From positions 2,330,001 through 2,394,000 of the forward strand of contig SEMN01000015.1 of NCBI GenBank assembly GCA_005408345.1: a DNA stretch of 64,000 nucleotides, written 5' to 3'. Origin of the DNA: Macquaria australasica. Lineage: Eukaryota > Chordata > Actinopteri > Centrarchiformes > Percichthyidae. Each line of letters begins with the position of its first letter. Position 1 is the stretch's first letter. The translations under genes were made by a program, and so were the position numbers. Below are positions 49,724-63,454 of this stretch, piece by piece. The notes under the pieces are model-generated. The model saw nothing but the letters and a program-made list of their open reading frames with translations, had not been told where the DNA came from and did no database searches.

Positions 49724-51074
49724 CCCACTCCTCCTCTCCCTGAGGCCGAGATACCACACAGATCGCACAGTAATGTCAGATTAAGTCACGGTGCCCCCTT
49801 TCTCATTTTAACGCAGCACCAGTCTGAGACCCCCCATACCCACCAAACACACAGCTATGTTTCTCTGAGAGCAGAAGGGTGGGAGAGTACTTACTGTACC
49901 ACTGGGGCTATGAAAAGACGTGTGGATCTTAGGGGTGATGTGAGAAGGGATGAGACGGGACTGTCATCAGCCTGTCAGCACTAAATCAATCATCTTCTCG
50001 ATAACTAGCGATACCCAGGGGGCCAGGCAAGTACTTGCAGAGAAGAACATAAATGTTACTAAGTAATTATTATTTTAAAAAAGACAACATAACGTGAAGG
50101 TTGATAAAGAAAAATGACAAGATAACAGGTTAAAATTACAACATAGGTTAAAAGGGTTCACCTTAATTAAGTGGCATAAATCGCAGTACATACATATGAG
50201 ACGTATGACAATTGACATGTGCTCAACTTGCATTTTTTTTTGATCCTCTGCTTAACCCCACATCCCTGTATGTTTAAGCAATCAGTTGAACAGCCAACAC
50301 AAATGTTTACATAGGAAAAGTAAGACAAACTGAAGCTTCATCTCCCCATCTGCCCTCTGAGTTAATTTTAAACAAATCGCCCACTGCATGGGTTTCTCCT
50401 CTAATAAAGAGTACACATTTAATTAAGTTTCTCTAAATTCGACTTTTCACTTCAAGTTCAAAGACTGTATTTGGTGTTTGCTTCCACTAATGTAGTCGTA
50501 CACTAATTTGGTCAAAGTAAATAAGACTCTGTGGTAATGATTGTCTTTTTCTTGATCTTAATGAGCACAAATAGTTTAGGTCAGAATAAGAGGCTAACCT
50601 TTTGAGCTAGTCAAGTAGTTGTGTCTGTAATAAGCAGCAGCGTTTTTAACCTTGGCATGGATGTCTGGGCTCATTTGGATATTGTTTATATGTGGAGCTG
50701 AATATTTATAAATGAGTTCAAAGTGGAGCAGTGGGGTGGAGGAAGTGAAGAGAATAGCACAGCTTCTGATCCCTGATGCCTCAGCTTCTTTTCATGCTCG
50801 CATTTACATTTCTTTCTCTCTGTTTCACTTTCTATTTCTCTCTTCCTGTCTCGCTCCTCCCGACCTGTCTATTTTCAGCGCCTTAGTGAAAGGATAGACA
50901 TAAAGACACTCACACAGACACTGTTGAGTAACTCACTCAGTGCAATGCCAAAGCCAGTTTATGTTTCAATTATTTACCATACTCGACGTCTATGAATCTG
51001 TGAATTTGTTCAGCCACAATCTATGCTCAATGGTTGATCAAGCATCTGAGTGTCTGGACAGACACTGCCACATA

Positions 51075-51100
51075 AACACACACACACACACACACACACA
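51075..51100. repeat. (CA)12 microsatellite
   Basis: Uninterrupted CA run. Confidence 0.92.
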
Positions 51101-51146
51101 GAGTTCGGAGGCCTGCTTCATCTGCTCTCAGCACGACACACACAGA

Positions 51147-51172
51147 GGGAGGTGCAGGGTTGGGGGTGGGGG
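51147..51172 (+). other. G-quadruplex-type motif
   Basis: Four G runs (3, 3, 5 and 5 bases) with loops of 7, 2 and 1 bases fit the G3+N1-7 pattern. A further G run follows at 51183. It sits on the template strand of fam172a. Confidence 0.55.
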
Positions 51173-52801
51173 TTGCTAGATTGGGGGTGGATGTAGCATT
51201 AATCACCGTCCAGGTGGAAATTGTCAGAGCTATTGATTGTGCAAGTAAATGTTACACAAGTCATTTGTCATTTTATTTTTTTTATTTTTTTTTACAGAAG
51301 ACCAGCGTGTTATTCGCAAAGATGCCACTGTGAATGTAAACTCACCAACACTGATATTTTAGAGCTGTCTCACCAGGTGTGTAATCAGCTCCACAGCAAC
51401 TTACCAGACAAATATCTGAATGGTTCTGAAAGTTTGATTATATATTTTTATATTAAAATCTTTTAAAAATTAGACAAACTTAAAAAAAATCTAAAATTGG
51501 AATATCATAATAAGCCATGTCTCAGCCAGCAGTGTTGCTTGGGCAGATTATTAAATCAGTTGCATAATAAATTAACAATATTTCCAGTATACTTTAATAT
51601 TAGTATCAACATGTGCTTGCCACATACATAGCAAAGGAAATACAGTAAGCAGGAAGAGTCCTCAGCCCACAGAGGGAAAGCTATGGGGAAATAAATACAG
51701 GAGGCTTATTCTGAGGCCGTTAGCATTTTGATTTATATATTCTATATTGTCTCCCCTAAGCATACACATGTATTTTTAATGAGGGCACAGAGAGATATAG
51801 ATCATGGAATGATAGGTGCCTCCCTGCCCTCCTGCCTAACTATTTAATGTATAAATCAGGGAGAGAGGTGAACAAAGAGGGGGAGGCAGAGAAGCTACAA
51901 AAAGAGGGAGGACAGGAGGAGTGGAGGCATCCAAGGAGCAACCCTGTCCTGAAGGCCACTAATAATGTGCATGGAAGGAAGGAAGACAGACAAAGCCTGA
52001 GTTCAATGGGCCTAGGATGGAAAGAATAGGATGGTAAATGAAGATGATGATTATAATGATGATGGTTATAAAGAAGTATTAGGCTGCTATTCAAAAACTC
52101 ATTTGTGAACAAGATTGGACAAAAATAAGGCATCTGACCTCTGCAATGACAGTTAAATATCCAACTCTGATGATCATGATAACAATGACACTAAATGGCA
52201 CCAAAAAGCACTTTCAGTTCGACTGAAGTAAAGAAATTCCACCGCCATGTGAATTCTGAAAGAGCGCTGTCGATGAATGTTTCTACTTCACCATCTGGAC
52301 AGGTAGTTAGTGCGTTAGCACACATGAACACACACACACGGTGGGTGCGAGACGCATGGCCATATGTACAGACTGAGCCAGCCGGGGTCAATGGCAGGAC
52401 ACATCTAAACATTGCAGACACATGAACATATGTATTCATGCATGTGTATGCACAGAACTAGGCACGTATACCCATCACCATGGTAAAATAATACACAAGT
52501 GCATGTGTGTATGCCATGATAAATTACTAAGAAAAAAAATACAGCACATCTGTTGGCTAAAATAGAAATAACTTCTCATTACAATTTAATAGATTATGTT
52601 TTAATAGTTACTAGTTGCTATGTAGCATGTCCCATTTCATGTACATTTTTGACTGCTCAGATGTGTTGAAAAAAATATGTAGGTGCGCTGCGCTGGGTGT
52701 TATCTACCAGTAAACGGCACTGCGTTTTGAATAATGAGACCACACTGTTGCGCCCAGGGTATTAATCTTACTGAACATCACAGGACCACTGTGACCTCCA
52801 T

Positions 52802-52814
52802 GGGTCAGGGGTCA
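52802..52814 (+). promoter_or_regulatory. DR1 nuclear-receptor motif GGGTCA-G-GGGTCA
   Basis: A direct repeat with a one-base spacer. Additional TGACCT half-sites lie at 52792, 52848 and 52947, making a loose cluster of five half-sites in 160 bases. Confidence 0.35.
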
Positions 52815-54260
52815 AAGAGGAATCCCTTCACCCCTGCCCTGTTATTGTGACCTAGGAGGGAGAGCCACAGAGAGAACTGGTGGTCCTGCCGACGTTGCTG
52901 ACTGTTGCTGTGTGAGGTGTGTGTGTGTGATATTTCATGTTAAGTGTGACCTTTCATGAGATGGAATTTGGAATTCTTATATGTGTAAAATATTCATTTC
53001 TATCTGCTGTGGTACTGTACACTATGAGAGTGTAACCAGCTACAATCATGCGACTGGCAATACATCTGAAGGCCACAGTATTAGCACACAGACACACAAC
53101 CACAATGACACACACACACACACACACTCCAACAGTCCAAGAGTCTGACCTCTCTCTAAGTGGAGCCGCACCATAGGTCCATGAGTCAGGGGAGGTCACC
53201 ACAGCCAATCACAAGCTGTGTTTGAAGTGTGAAGGGTAAACACTATGGCTATTCTGTCCTGCCATTTACTCTGCTTATTTTCACAGGATGTAACCTAGAA
53301 AAGAGGTGGCGGAGAATATAGTGTATCTGTGTGTGCGTATGCATGTATGTCTGTGTGTTCCAGCACATTTTCCATAGTGTCATTACCACATGGCTAGCTT
53401 TATGCTTCACAGCACACACATGGAGCTACGCATGTATGTTGGAATCCCCTTCATCCTCTCGCCATACGGCCAAATACACGTGGAGAAATTCATGCTGTGG
53501 CAACTAAGGAAACCATGCATGGAGCAATAGACATTTTCTTATTAACCCGATGTAGCCTTCAAAAACGGTTGAAAGCAATTTACCATGGAAAGTGGCTGTA
53601 AAACACATCCTCTCTCTCTTCAGCTCTCTCTCACACACAGAGACCAACCCCACCGCCACCACAATCCTCAATAGAAGCTCTTTCAAATCTACTACTTTTT
53701 TTAAGACCACCTGTTGTCTATTATTTTTACATACTGCTTTTCTCATAAATCATAACACTCGGTAATTAATCAAGCTGTCAAAACAGGGACCGGAGGTCAC
53801 CTGGAGGGGTCGGAGGTGGTTGCAGGGCCGATGGAGGTCAGGGTCACACCGCATTCCTCATTATCAAGTTGGGATGGTAGAGGGGCCGGGCAAACAAAAG
53901 CGAAAGCAGATGGAGGGGGGGGGGGGACAGATGAAAAAGAGAGCAAGAGAGACAGAGAGAGAGGGAGAAGGAGAAATTGACAAAGAAAAGTGAAAGAAGC
54001 TGTCAGCTGCCTACAGACAGGGGAGGCGATTCTGAGAAAGGAGACGTCACATAAAGAGGTGGAAAAAAGGGAAGAGAAAAAAGAAAGAGGCATGAAATAA
54101 GAACAAAAGAAATCTACAAGATGTTTCTACTGTATAGACCTGAAATTGGCTGCAGAGAGGAGATAGAGAATGGAAGGAGGTAGGGTGCTGTGGCTTCTTC
54201 GATGGGAAAATAGGGAATCAGCTGTGGAAGTATGATTGTTATCAACGTTTCTCTCTCCTA

Positions 54261-54284
54261 GTGTGTGTGTGTGTGTGTATGGGT

Positions 54285-54322
<38 letters not shown>

Positions 54323-54330
54323 GTGTGTGT
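54261..54330. repeat. (GT)n microsatellite, interrupted, about 70 bases
   Basis: GT runs interrupted by ATGGGTGG and AG. A complementary-type CA array lies about 180 bases away at 54510-54543, giving an inverted GT/CA pair. Confidence 0.93.
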
Positions 54331-54507
54331 AGATGTGGGTGATGAGGCAGACTGATATCTCTCTCAGAGGAGTGTGTATCAGTGTCTCAGTGGGTTGAGA
54401 GCCAGTTCAGAGACAGGACCACGGGCCTGGAGTGGCATGTCACTGACTCCACAATACACACTGCTGATTAGATCACACTGATTAGACTGGCACATGTACA
54501 CACAGAA

Positions 54508-54509
<2 letters not shown>

Positions 54510-54543
<34 letters not shown>
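54510..54543. repeat. (CA)16 microsatellite
   Basis: Uninterrupted CA run facing the GT array at 54261-54330. Confidence 0.94.
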
Positions 54544-54544
<1 letters not shown>

Positions 54545-54929
54545 AGTAAATACCCACAGACAGACGAAGAAGCTGAATGAATGCGCCGTCTATTCTCAAG
54601 TTATTTCTTTGGCCATCACTGGGAATCTTTAAAAATGAACACTATCATATTAGGTTAATACGAGGTTCAAATTTTCTTATGTCTTCCTGGTACAATTAGT
54701 AATATGAAGTATGGCATGTGTGGCAAAATGTGTTGACAATCAAGTAAAGTGAATTATCTCATTATGTTGAGTGTGAATATGTTATGTGAAGTTATGGGTG
54801 AACAATCAACAAGATGAAGAAAAAAAAAAAGAAACAGGGAAGAAAAATGCTCAGTAGGGGGATGAAAGACTGGGACAGACGACCGGAGTGACTGAGAGAG
54901 GAAAAGATTAAAAAGAAGAACAATTTAAA

Positions 54930-55195
54930 AAGTGCAAATGCCGCGGAACTCCTCGCGTTATGTTCGCGTCCCCCTCCCCTGCGTGGAGCATGAATTCTCA
55001 GGCGTGGCTCGCTCTATCAAAAACATCACTCTTGAATGAGGCGCCGACCATTGCGCAAAATTAGCTGTCACCCTTTCCTCAAAATCTTTGTTAATCTTGT
55101 TTCCAGTGTTTGCGGATTTATCAGCACATGCATCAATGTCAGCTCCTTGGTTACTGAGCCGCACTACTTGGGAGAAGATATAATTAAAAATGTTT
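54930..55195. promoter_or_regulatory. Candidate conserved noncoding element
   Basis: About 260 bases of complex sequence with CpGs, a TTAGCTGTCACC (MEIS/PBX-like TGTCA) core, TTTGTTAATC and ATATAATTAAAAATG. It ends at a strong G-rich tract. Open frames on both strands are short and unrecognised. Of the noncoding blocks this one looks most like a conserved element, but no comparison was possible. Confidence 0.33.
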
Positions 55196-55221
55196 GGGGC
55201 GTGGGGGGCAGGAGGGGAGGG
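55196..55221 (+). other. G-quadruplex-type motif
   Basis: G runs of 4, 6, 4 and 3 bases with loops of 3, 5 and 1 bases, at the edge of the candidate element 54930-55195. A 12-base G run lies nearby at 55261-55272. Confidence 0.6.
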
Positions 55222-55719
55222 CTGCTGAGGAGCGGGAGTGCTAGGAAAGACGGGGCGGAGGGGGGGGGGGGGTGTCTAGGAGGAGGAAGGTGAAGTCTTC
55301 CTCTCGTCTCGTAGTTTCCCCTGGGAGCCTGTGGAACACAGAGCCAGTGATAACAGACAAACGGGCTGGGCCGCGCCTCTCTTCCTCTCCCTCTCCTGCT
55401 CACTCTCCGGTATCACTTGGGTCAGCGTGTGCTGCTATCTCTTTAATGACGCTAGCTTCGCTGATCTGGCCATGGTTGGGAAACAGGTCTCATTGTTAAC
55501 AGCCGCTTGACACAGAGGAAAACAACAGCCAAATGCATCCATCTAGTGATGTTACTGCCTTATCAACAATTTAATGCACAACTAACCTATCCAGAGGGTT
55601 TCACACATGGGTGTCATGGCTGGGGGGAAGGACGAGCAGAAAGACAATCATTCAGTACACGACATGCATGGACATCATTTTGGAGAGAGCCACTGTGAGT
55701 AAATAAAATCTCCATTAAT

Positions 55720-55960
55720 GACAAACCCATGCAACTGAAATTCTGTGATTATTTAAGTATCTGTTCGCATGTTCACTGACTTAAACTACACTTTGACATC
55801 TGGAGGCGCAGTGATGAATTACACTAAGCCACCACAGCTTGATCCTTGATATGTTTCCAGCACATCTCTTTTATTATCGTGTGGCTTTTCAAAAACCATG
55901 ACTTGCCCATCCAGCTCGCGTCAAGGGACAAGGGATATCATGCATTAGAAATTCAACGTC
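55720..55960. promoter_or_regulatory. Candidate conserved noncoding element
   Basis: Complex unique-looking sequence (CCATTAATGAC, GTGATTATTTAAG, GATGAATTACAC, GATATCATGCATTAG) bounded by a CA run near 56035. Regulatory function is inferred from motif content. Confidence 0.25.
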
Positions 55961-56028
55961 CAAGTGTCCCCTGCTAACTCCCAGATACAAACATACACCC
56001 GGCACACATATACACATTTATACAAAAC

Positions 56029-56034
<6 letters not shown>

Positions 56035-56065
<31 letters not shown>
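56035..56065. repeat. (CA)15 microsatellite
   Basis: Uninterrupted CA run. Confidence 0.93.
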
Positions 56066-56067
<2 letters not shown>

Positions 56068-57179
56068 CTCTGGGAGTGCGGTTGCGATGCCGAGACATCC
56101 CAGAGAGTCGTGCCGCAGTACCAGCAGGTTTCAGAGCTGTGTGGACAGAACTCTGGCCACAGACATGACAGCTCGGGAGACAGCTCGGGGGGATGACAGA
56201 CACATGTTTAAAACATAGCGCATAAATGCAAACCCCTTATGAAATGACACCTACCACAGTGGCCCTCTGTCTTTCTCCCAAAAGATTGGGGTGTCAAAGA
56301 ATGCGACAACTGTGCGCCCTTGTGCGGGAATATCTATTACAGAAATTGTAAAAAAAAAGAAAGAATGCAGGACAACCTGTGTGCGTGTGTGCGTGTGTGC
56401 ATGCGTGCGTGTGTGTGTGTGAGAATCTACTGTGGCCACATATGGGTGTTCACATCTTAGCTTTCATGTGGTCATTCAAGCAGGAAGGGGTTAGATGATA
56501 ATTAAGTACAGGATTTTCAGAGAGGCAAGAGGTATCTAATTTTTCTCACATCATGGTGAGAGCTGCCATGATTTTCCAGACCGAAGTTCACAGGTCTTGG
56601 AGACAAGAATACGGCTGTCCCATGCCAGAGGCCTTTCTCTGCCATGGGGATGGAGGGTGAACAGTAAGGTGGCCCAAGCCTTAACCTCTCACCAGGCCTG
56701 ATACAACATGTCAGGACTGAGACCAGAGCTTTTTATCCATGCTTCTTCTTCTCTCCTCCTCCGGCTCTTCTTCCTCCCTCCTTTTCTTCTCCATCCAGAC
56801 CTTTAAGTGCGGTCTGGCAGGTTTTGCTGGGAGGTCGCGTATTCCCCCTCTTCATTAGTGAGAAAATGGACTCTGGTAAACGCTTGTTAAAGCCCTTACC
56901 TACACTCCCCCAGTTAATGGGAGTGATCCATTTGTGTCCGTTTCTGCCTGACAAGGCTTTACTGGAAGATTAATAGTGCGGTGTCAGGCCACGGCCACCC
57001 TCTGTCCCGTTCTCATTTCCTTTCTTCTGGGACGCACACATGCAATAATGGAGCCCCGTCTTTTGTTGTAACACCATGATTAGCCAGGGAGAAAAAAGCA
57101 CAGGAATGAAAGAATGAGAGAAATGGAGGAGAGAAGGGGAAAACAAAAGGAACACAAGAAAAAAAACTCTTTACTTCAT

Positions 57180-57330
57180 GACGTGGTACAAGTGTAGGTT
57201 TTAAGGTTGTGAATTATGGGCACTTGACAGCGGCAGAGTGATATTATTAATTAATCTTCATGTGAGGTGAAGAGAGATATAATGAATCACTTATGGATAT
57301 TTCCTCTGTTTTAAAGGCTGGCCTTATCTT
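57180..57330. promoter_or_regulatory. Candidate conserved noncoding element
   Basis: Complex stretch with GAATTATGGGC, TATTAATTAATC and TAATGAATCAC cores, flanked on both sides by purine-rich sequence. Called from composition only. Confidence 0.23.
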
Positions 57331-60300
57331 AACATGATCCAGAGAGAGGTCTTAGAAAGAGTTGACGATGGAATGTATGACAGAAAAAGAGACAGAAAGA
57401 GAAAGGGAACACCATGGGAGAAATAATAGAGACAGAAAAAAGACATGGAGAGAGTGAGAGAAAGAAGTGGGGAGAAGTCCTTAAAGGGCCACCCAGGGTT
57501 TCGTCTATCACCCAGGCCCCCCAGCCATCCCTCTTCCTTTCGGGGATGACACTGTCAAGTGTTCTGTCCCTTCACTGGGTGAACAGGATAAACGCTCTTA
57601 ATAATTACACGGACATTCCCGGGAAGTCTGTCCTGTCCAGGAAGAGCAATTCTTCAGATGAGAATCCCATGGTGTAACAGGCCTGGAAATGTGCCATACA
57701 AATATAGAATTAATATTCTAGACAGAATACTTTATTTTGTTTTGGGATTTTTTTCTTTCTATTTTATCTCTCTGGGTCTTTTCTCTCTTGTGATTTCTCT
57801 GATGGGCAGACCAACAATCTGGTAAACACACAAACAGACACAGACAGGCGACCTGCATCGCAACCCCCTCCTCACTACATCACAGTCGGTGCCAACGGAG
57901 AGCAGGGTGTTTCTCAAAGGAGAGTATGGGGGATTGGGGCTGGTGGTGTCTCATTAAATTCTTGGGATTGTCTAATTGTCTTTCGTGGACCTCCGAGAGA
58001 CTAGTACATTATACTCATTGCAATTAACTAAACAAAAGAGCCGAACCGCCCAAGCACTGGGGACAAGGCTGGCTAGGGGGAGCAAGCCATCCAGCCGGGA
58101 CCAGGACAACAAAACACAAACACACCAGAAGAGAGTGCAGAGAAACACTAAAGAACAAGAGAAAAGATATGAAGGACAGCAAAAAAATGAAGGGGGAAAA
58201 AAAGGGGAGGGGAATGAGTGAGGACTCGGACAGATCTTGGGATTGGCCAGATGTCAGAGTCGGGTGGGAGGTCGGGGTGAGACGGGTTGAGGCGAAAGAG
58301 GAGGAGGGTGTCTGTGCTCATTTGAGACGCACCTTTGTGCTGGACCTGTCTTGTTTACTGCACTACAGCTTAGCAGTGCGAGGGTCCTATTCAGGGTCCA
58401 GGCCTTTCAGAAGGTACTGAAGGAGCCCTTAAGCCCACTTAACTACCATTTTCACACACTCTGCCTGCTCTCCTCTTTGTCCTTGCCTCCATTACATCAA
58501 ACGCAGGAACAAAGGCGGGGAACAGAAACTGGGGCTGGCAGAATGGCGCCCATCACAAATATTAATTTGAAAAGGTGTTGGAGAGTAGAATCTACTTTTA
58601 TGCACAAGGACAACTTGGGATTTTTTTTCTCTACCTTGTCAGGGGGCTCTTTGGGGGCCGCAATGAGCTTGGTTTTCAGGCTAAAGGGGAGGCTGAGGAC
58701 TTGCAGCACAATTATCCAAGAATAAGGGGCTTGAGACGTGGCACACTGCTAAAGACTGAGCACACACAAGCGCAGACACATGCACGCGCAATGCCTATTA
58801 AATAAGCTCCAAACATCAGGCCTCATTCACTTGCCAGAGCTATTAGGCAGAGCAACAAACTCAAAGAAGACACACACATGTGAAGAGCCCATGTGACTGC
58901 AGCGGTTAGCATACAAAAACCGAGAAGCACCTACTACTCTTTAGGAAAATATACATGCCATACAATAATACAAGACATTACATAAACAGAACAGCATGCA
59001 TAGATAAAAAATTGTGGAGTAAGAAAAACAATAACAAAATGACATCCTGACATCCTTGGAACAGTGCTTTTATTCAGACACACTTGATTGAAGCATATTT
59101 GCTGGCAAGTAAATGGGTTTGTAAAACTGACCTTGAATTGACTGGTGAAAAGATAATTGTCTGAACTAGAGGTAATCCACAGTCCACCGCTCTTATTGCT
59201 ATTAGCTCAGAAGCACACACAAGCTGCACACACACACATACACACACATACACACAGGTGCAAGGCGCATGTGTTTTTTGTGGAATGCTGTTTTAGTCAG
59301 ATCACATGGAAAAGTAGGGTGAAAAGTTTACTCTGCGATTACCCATCAGAAAAAAGTGTGCATGCCTCTTTCTGACGTCGCGTCCCCTACACACACACAC
59401 ACACACACTTCCCCAGTTCAAGCAGTCATGGCCAGGGTAGTGCGATATGTTGAAAAGCCCATCCTGTGTGTATAGATGGTGTATCGCTCTAATCTGCAGG
59501 ATACAAGAGCTGCAGTCTCGCCCCCACCTCCATCTCAGTCTGCCCACACTCCAGGTCTCGTTGCTGGTCAAACCAAACCCTGGCCTGCCCAAGCTCTGGC
59601 TCTCAGCAGGCTGGCTCTCACCCAGATACTCTGGCTGACCCTGCAAACATGTGGTCAACTTGGGCACGGCAGACCCTCAACTCTCTCAGGTGTGGGTTGG
59701 GAATGGGTGGATGGAAAAACAGAAGGAGAGAGATGAGGAGAAGCAGGACACAGGGCTGGCTCAACACCTTACTTTTATTCAAGAAAATAGATTTGTGCTG
59801 TAAAAACATAAATACAAATAAGAAATAAGTAAGCTGCAACACCTCCTCGTGCCGCATTGAGTTCAAATATGTATATTACTCTCTGTTTGGTAACACAGTG
59901 GAAGGTAGGAAGCTGCTGTGTGTGTTTATGCATGTGTGCTTACAATTACCAGCATGTGTGCAAGCACAGGACCTGTTCGCTCACCCACATACCCAGGTAC
60001 TCCTGAGAGCGAGGGAATGCAATAGGGGGAGTGCCCATTTTGATCTCTGACAGAGCTGTCACTGCCAGAATCAAACCCCACCTCAGTGGGGTGGCGGGCA
60101 GGCACGGCAAAGCCACTTGATGGGGAGAGGGACACTCCATTCACCCTCGCACCACCCCGCCTCAAAAAACATACACATTTACAATTACTCGTAATCTGCT
60201 TATGATGCAGGCGTACGGTGGGTTTGATAACATTACCAGGGTGAGAAAGAGATACAAGTGCAAGAGAGAGCGAGAGAGATTGAAAGACAGAAAGGACAGC

Positions 60301-61274
60301 CAGATGTCCATTAATAGTAGCGACTTTGTGCTTTACTTTTTCATCTACCACACACTGAGGCTTAAACATTTCACACCACTGCTTTGCTCCCAAGTCTGAA
60401 GGAAAATAAGGAAGAAATAAAGACAGTGTGGATAGGGAATGAAAATAACTGGTTCAATAACATTTAGAGAATGCAAGAGAAAAGGATTGCAGAGGAAAAA
60501 AAGGATAATAAAGATGAGCTTTTGTTTTCTTTCTCATTCATCTGCAGGATGGATGAATATGTTTGGAAAGGAACCCTGACCTGTTGATAGATAGATAGAA
60601 ATGTTAACTGATTTTTTTTTTTTTTTACTGTGTTTTGCAATGTTGTGTAAGAAAAACATTTCTAAACTGCCTTAGATACAATAACCTGATAGCCATATAT
60701 AATATATATTTGGAGTGTTTTGTTGGCATACAAAAAGAAACACATATTCAAAACTGTGGAAAAAATAAAATACAATGGCAAGCTACTCAGTACATTTACT
60801 CTAAGTAGTATTGAATCCTGGACAATTTTCAGAGTGACACAGCAAACAGTTGGCAATCCTCCCATTTGCTGCAGACTCACAATACAGGGATTCTCTGAAT
60901 GCTCGCCACAGTACGTTGCTTAGCAAAAGAAAAGAGGAGGGAGATATGGATGGTTACGAAAGGAAGGAATACATAGGTCAAGAAAGAAAGTAAAATCAGA
61001 AACCATCAGACTTTGTTGTTATTTTTGAGAATAAACAACAACATCCATTAACTGGCTAACAACAGTGAATATAAGCCCAGAATATAAACCCATTCCTGCC
61101 CAGGTGGCATTTGTAGACATGTTTTTGTAAAATGTCATAACTAAAAGTAAGTTATGACAACATAAGGAGAGTGCAGGCAGGTTTAACTGTTGCTGAAATT
61201 CACTACCTCTTTCAGAGTAAATGCTGCATAGCTTCAAGACAATAAAAGGTAGATGGGAAAGCAGGGAGAGCAGG

Positions 61275-61275
<1 letters not shown>

Positions 61276-61310
<35 letters not shown>
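61276..61310. repeat. (GT)17 microsatellite
   Basis: Uninterrupted GT run. Confidence 0.95.
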
Positions 61311-61313
<3 letters not shown>

Positions 61314-62038
61314 TGAGTCAGATGCGGGTTATAGAACAAGAGGATGGAAAAGGAGAAGAAGAAAGTCTGCGAGTTGAGGACACCACCACAGCAGTGCGTC
61401 TCCGGGGAAGAGTGGTGGGTGTTTCGATGACAAAGCCGTCTATTTCCATAGGCTCTCTGTGCCTGATCTCCTTCTAGTCCCTCAGAGCCACGGCCTTGAT
61501 CTGGGCAAACTGTGTGTGTGTGTGTGTGTCTGCATTTATCTGCTCACATCATTTCTAAGTTGATGGTACTGAGTCACAGCTGGTATGCAGTGCTACAATT
61601 TCTTATCCATCCACTCTTTTATGGACCCTATATCGGACACAGAGGAATGAATAGCCACGTCTGCGCTAACAAGTGCTAACATCACTGCATTTTAGCATTT
61701 AAGCAGGGAGTAGCTGCAGGGGGAGGTGAGGGACGAGTCTGTAGAAATGGAGAGATAGCCTGGAGGGAGAGTAGAGATGTAACAAAAGATAAATGATGAA
61801 AACAGTGTGATAGTGGAAGCTGAAGATGACCAGGGAGGTATAGAAATCCAGTTCAATCCATGACTTGATATGAGAATATGAAAATCTAGATTTTTTTTCA
61901 GAGATGGATATAAATGCATATATACAGTATGTATATGTTATGATATAAACCAGGCTTTGTCTCACAGACAGACAGACAGATAGATGTACAGATGTATAGA
62001 TAGATGTATATAGATGTATAGATAGATATATGTACTGT

Positions 62039-62151
<113 letters not shown>

Positions 62152-62545
62152 ACAAAACAGGGCCCAATTAAGTCAGAGGGAGTGGGGGAAGCAAAGGGGA
62201 GAGAGGGAGAGAGTGTTGATCTAGCCTGACAGTATACTGCCACCCATCTGTCTTATCTGGTACAACACTCCCCGCTCTTCACACATCTGTCCCAGGATCT
62301 GTCGCTCAAGTTTCATATTATTCAGAAAAACACAACTATAAGAAAGGAAAGATCTGAGGCAGGGAAATGATAAAAGCCCTAAAGAGATTACATGCAGACA
62401 GTGACAGTTTTAGAGGGAGAAGGATGGAGAGAGAGAGAGGAAAAAAGAGGAAAATCATGTCTGTTCCACAAAGCCTGTTGTATCAAAAGGTAGCATAGAA
62501 GCCTGGAGCAAACGTCTGCTCACCTGCCAGCCCAGCCGGACCAAA

Positions 62546-62579
<34 letters not shown>

Positions 62580-62593
62580 TCTCTCTCTCTCCC
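62546..62593. repeat. Compound (CT)n(GT)n(CT)n microsatellite
   Basis: About 8 CT units, 9 GT units, then 5 CT units. Confidence 0.93.
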
Positions 62594-63353
62594 ACATTAC
62601 ACACATAAAAACAACCAAATGCACACAAAAGCAAATTACCATCTTTCCATTTAATTAACATCAAACCAACAATTTCAACTAACATGTGCATGCATCTAAG
62701 AAGATACAAAAGTTCTCTAAATTTCCCCCCAACTCCCCCTCTCATCGATATCAGCATCAATCCGGTTTAGGAATTCCCCGGCTAGGGAAAAGGGATGGCT
62801 GCTGGGCTGGGCTATCACCAGCCTTGGTTCATATGCAGGTTCCAGTTCATCCACAGTTCACACATACTCATCTTTTTGAAGCAGCATCCCATCAGCTCAG
62901 GATCATGATTATTCAGGACAGAGAAGAGAAGCGTGGCGTGCCATCAATATAACATCTGCCCTTCTCCCTCCCTCCCTGTCTCTCTTTTACACACACAAAA
63001 CTCCCTTTGAGAGTTAGCGCCGCAGCATTTAAACCCATGTTTTGACCCTGTGTGTAGATCCATGCCAAGTAATCATCCGCCTTTCGCTCTCATTTTGCGG
63101 CGCCTCCCCAGCTACAAAAAAAGCACACTTCCCTAAGCTTTGAACTTTTAACCAACCAATTTGACTAACTTTGAGGATTGTGCTGCAAAGTTAAGCATGC
63201 ATATTTAAATTTGGAACATCTGTAGAAGTACTTTGTGTATTATTAATTCCTGGACATAAAACAGACAAATATGAGCATGGGAATAGGCATCTTTTGCCCC
63301 ATTTAATACTGAAAGGCATTTACTATGGATAAATCAGGGTTAATCAGGTTAGG

Positions 63354-63454
<101 letters not shown>

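Noticed and set aside
58497..58709. 70-codon minus-strand frame with a KEPPDKVEKKNPKLSL segment
   Set aside because: Looks protein-like but matches no family I know and does not fit missing FAM172A exons.
59926..60393. 155-codon minus-strand open frame
   Set aside because: Mixed composition but no recognised family; its leucine/serine-rich middle comes from a GA-rich tract. Not enough to call a gene. A translated search against fish proteins would decide.
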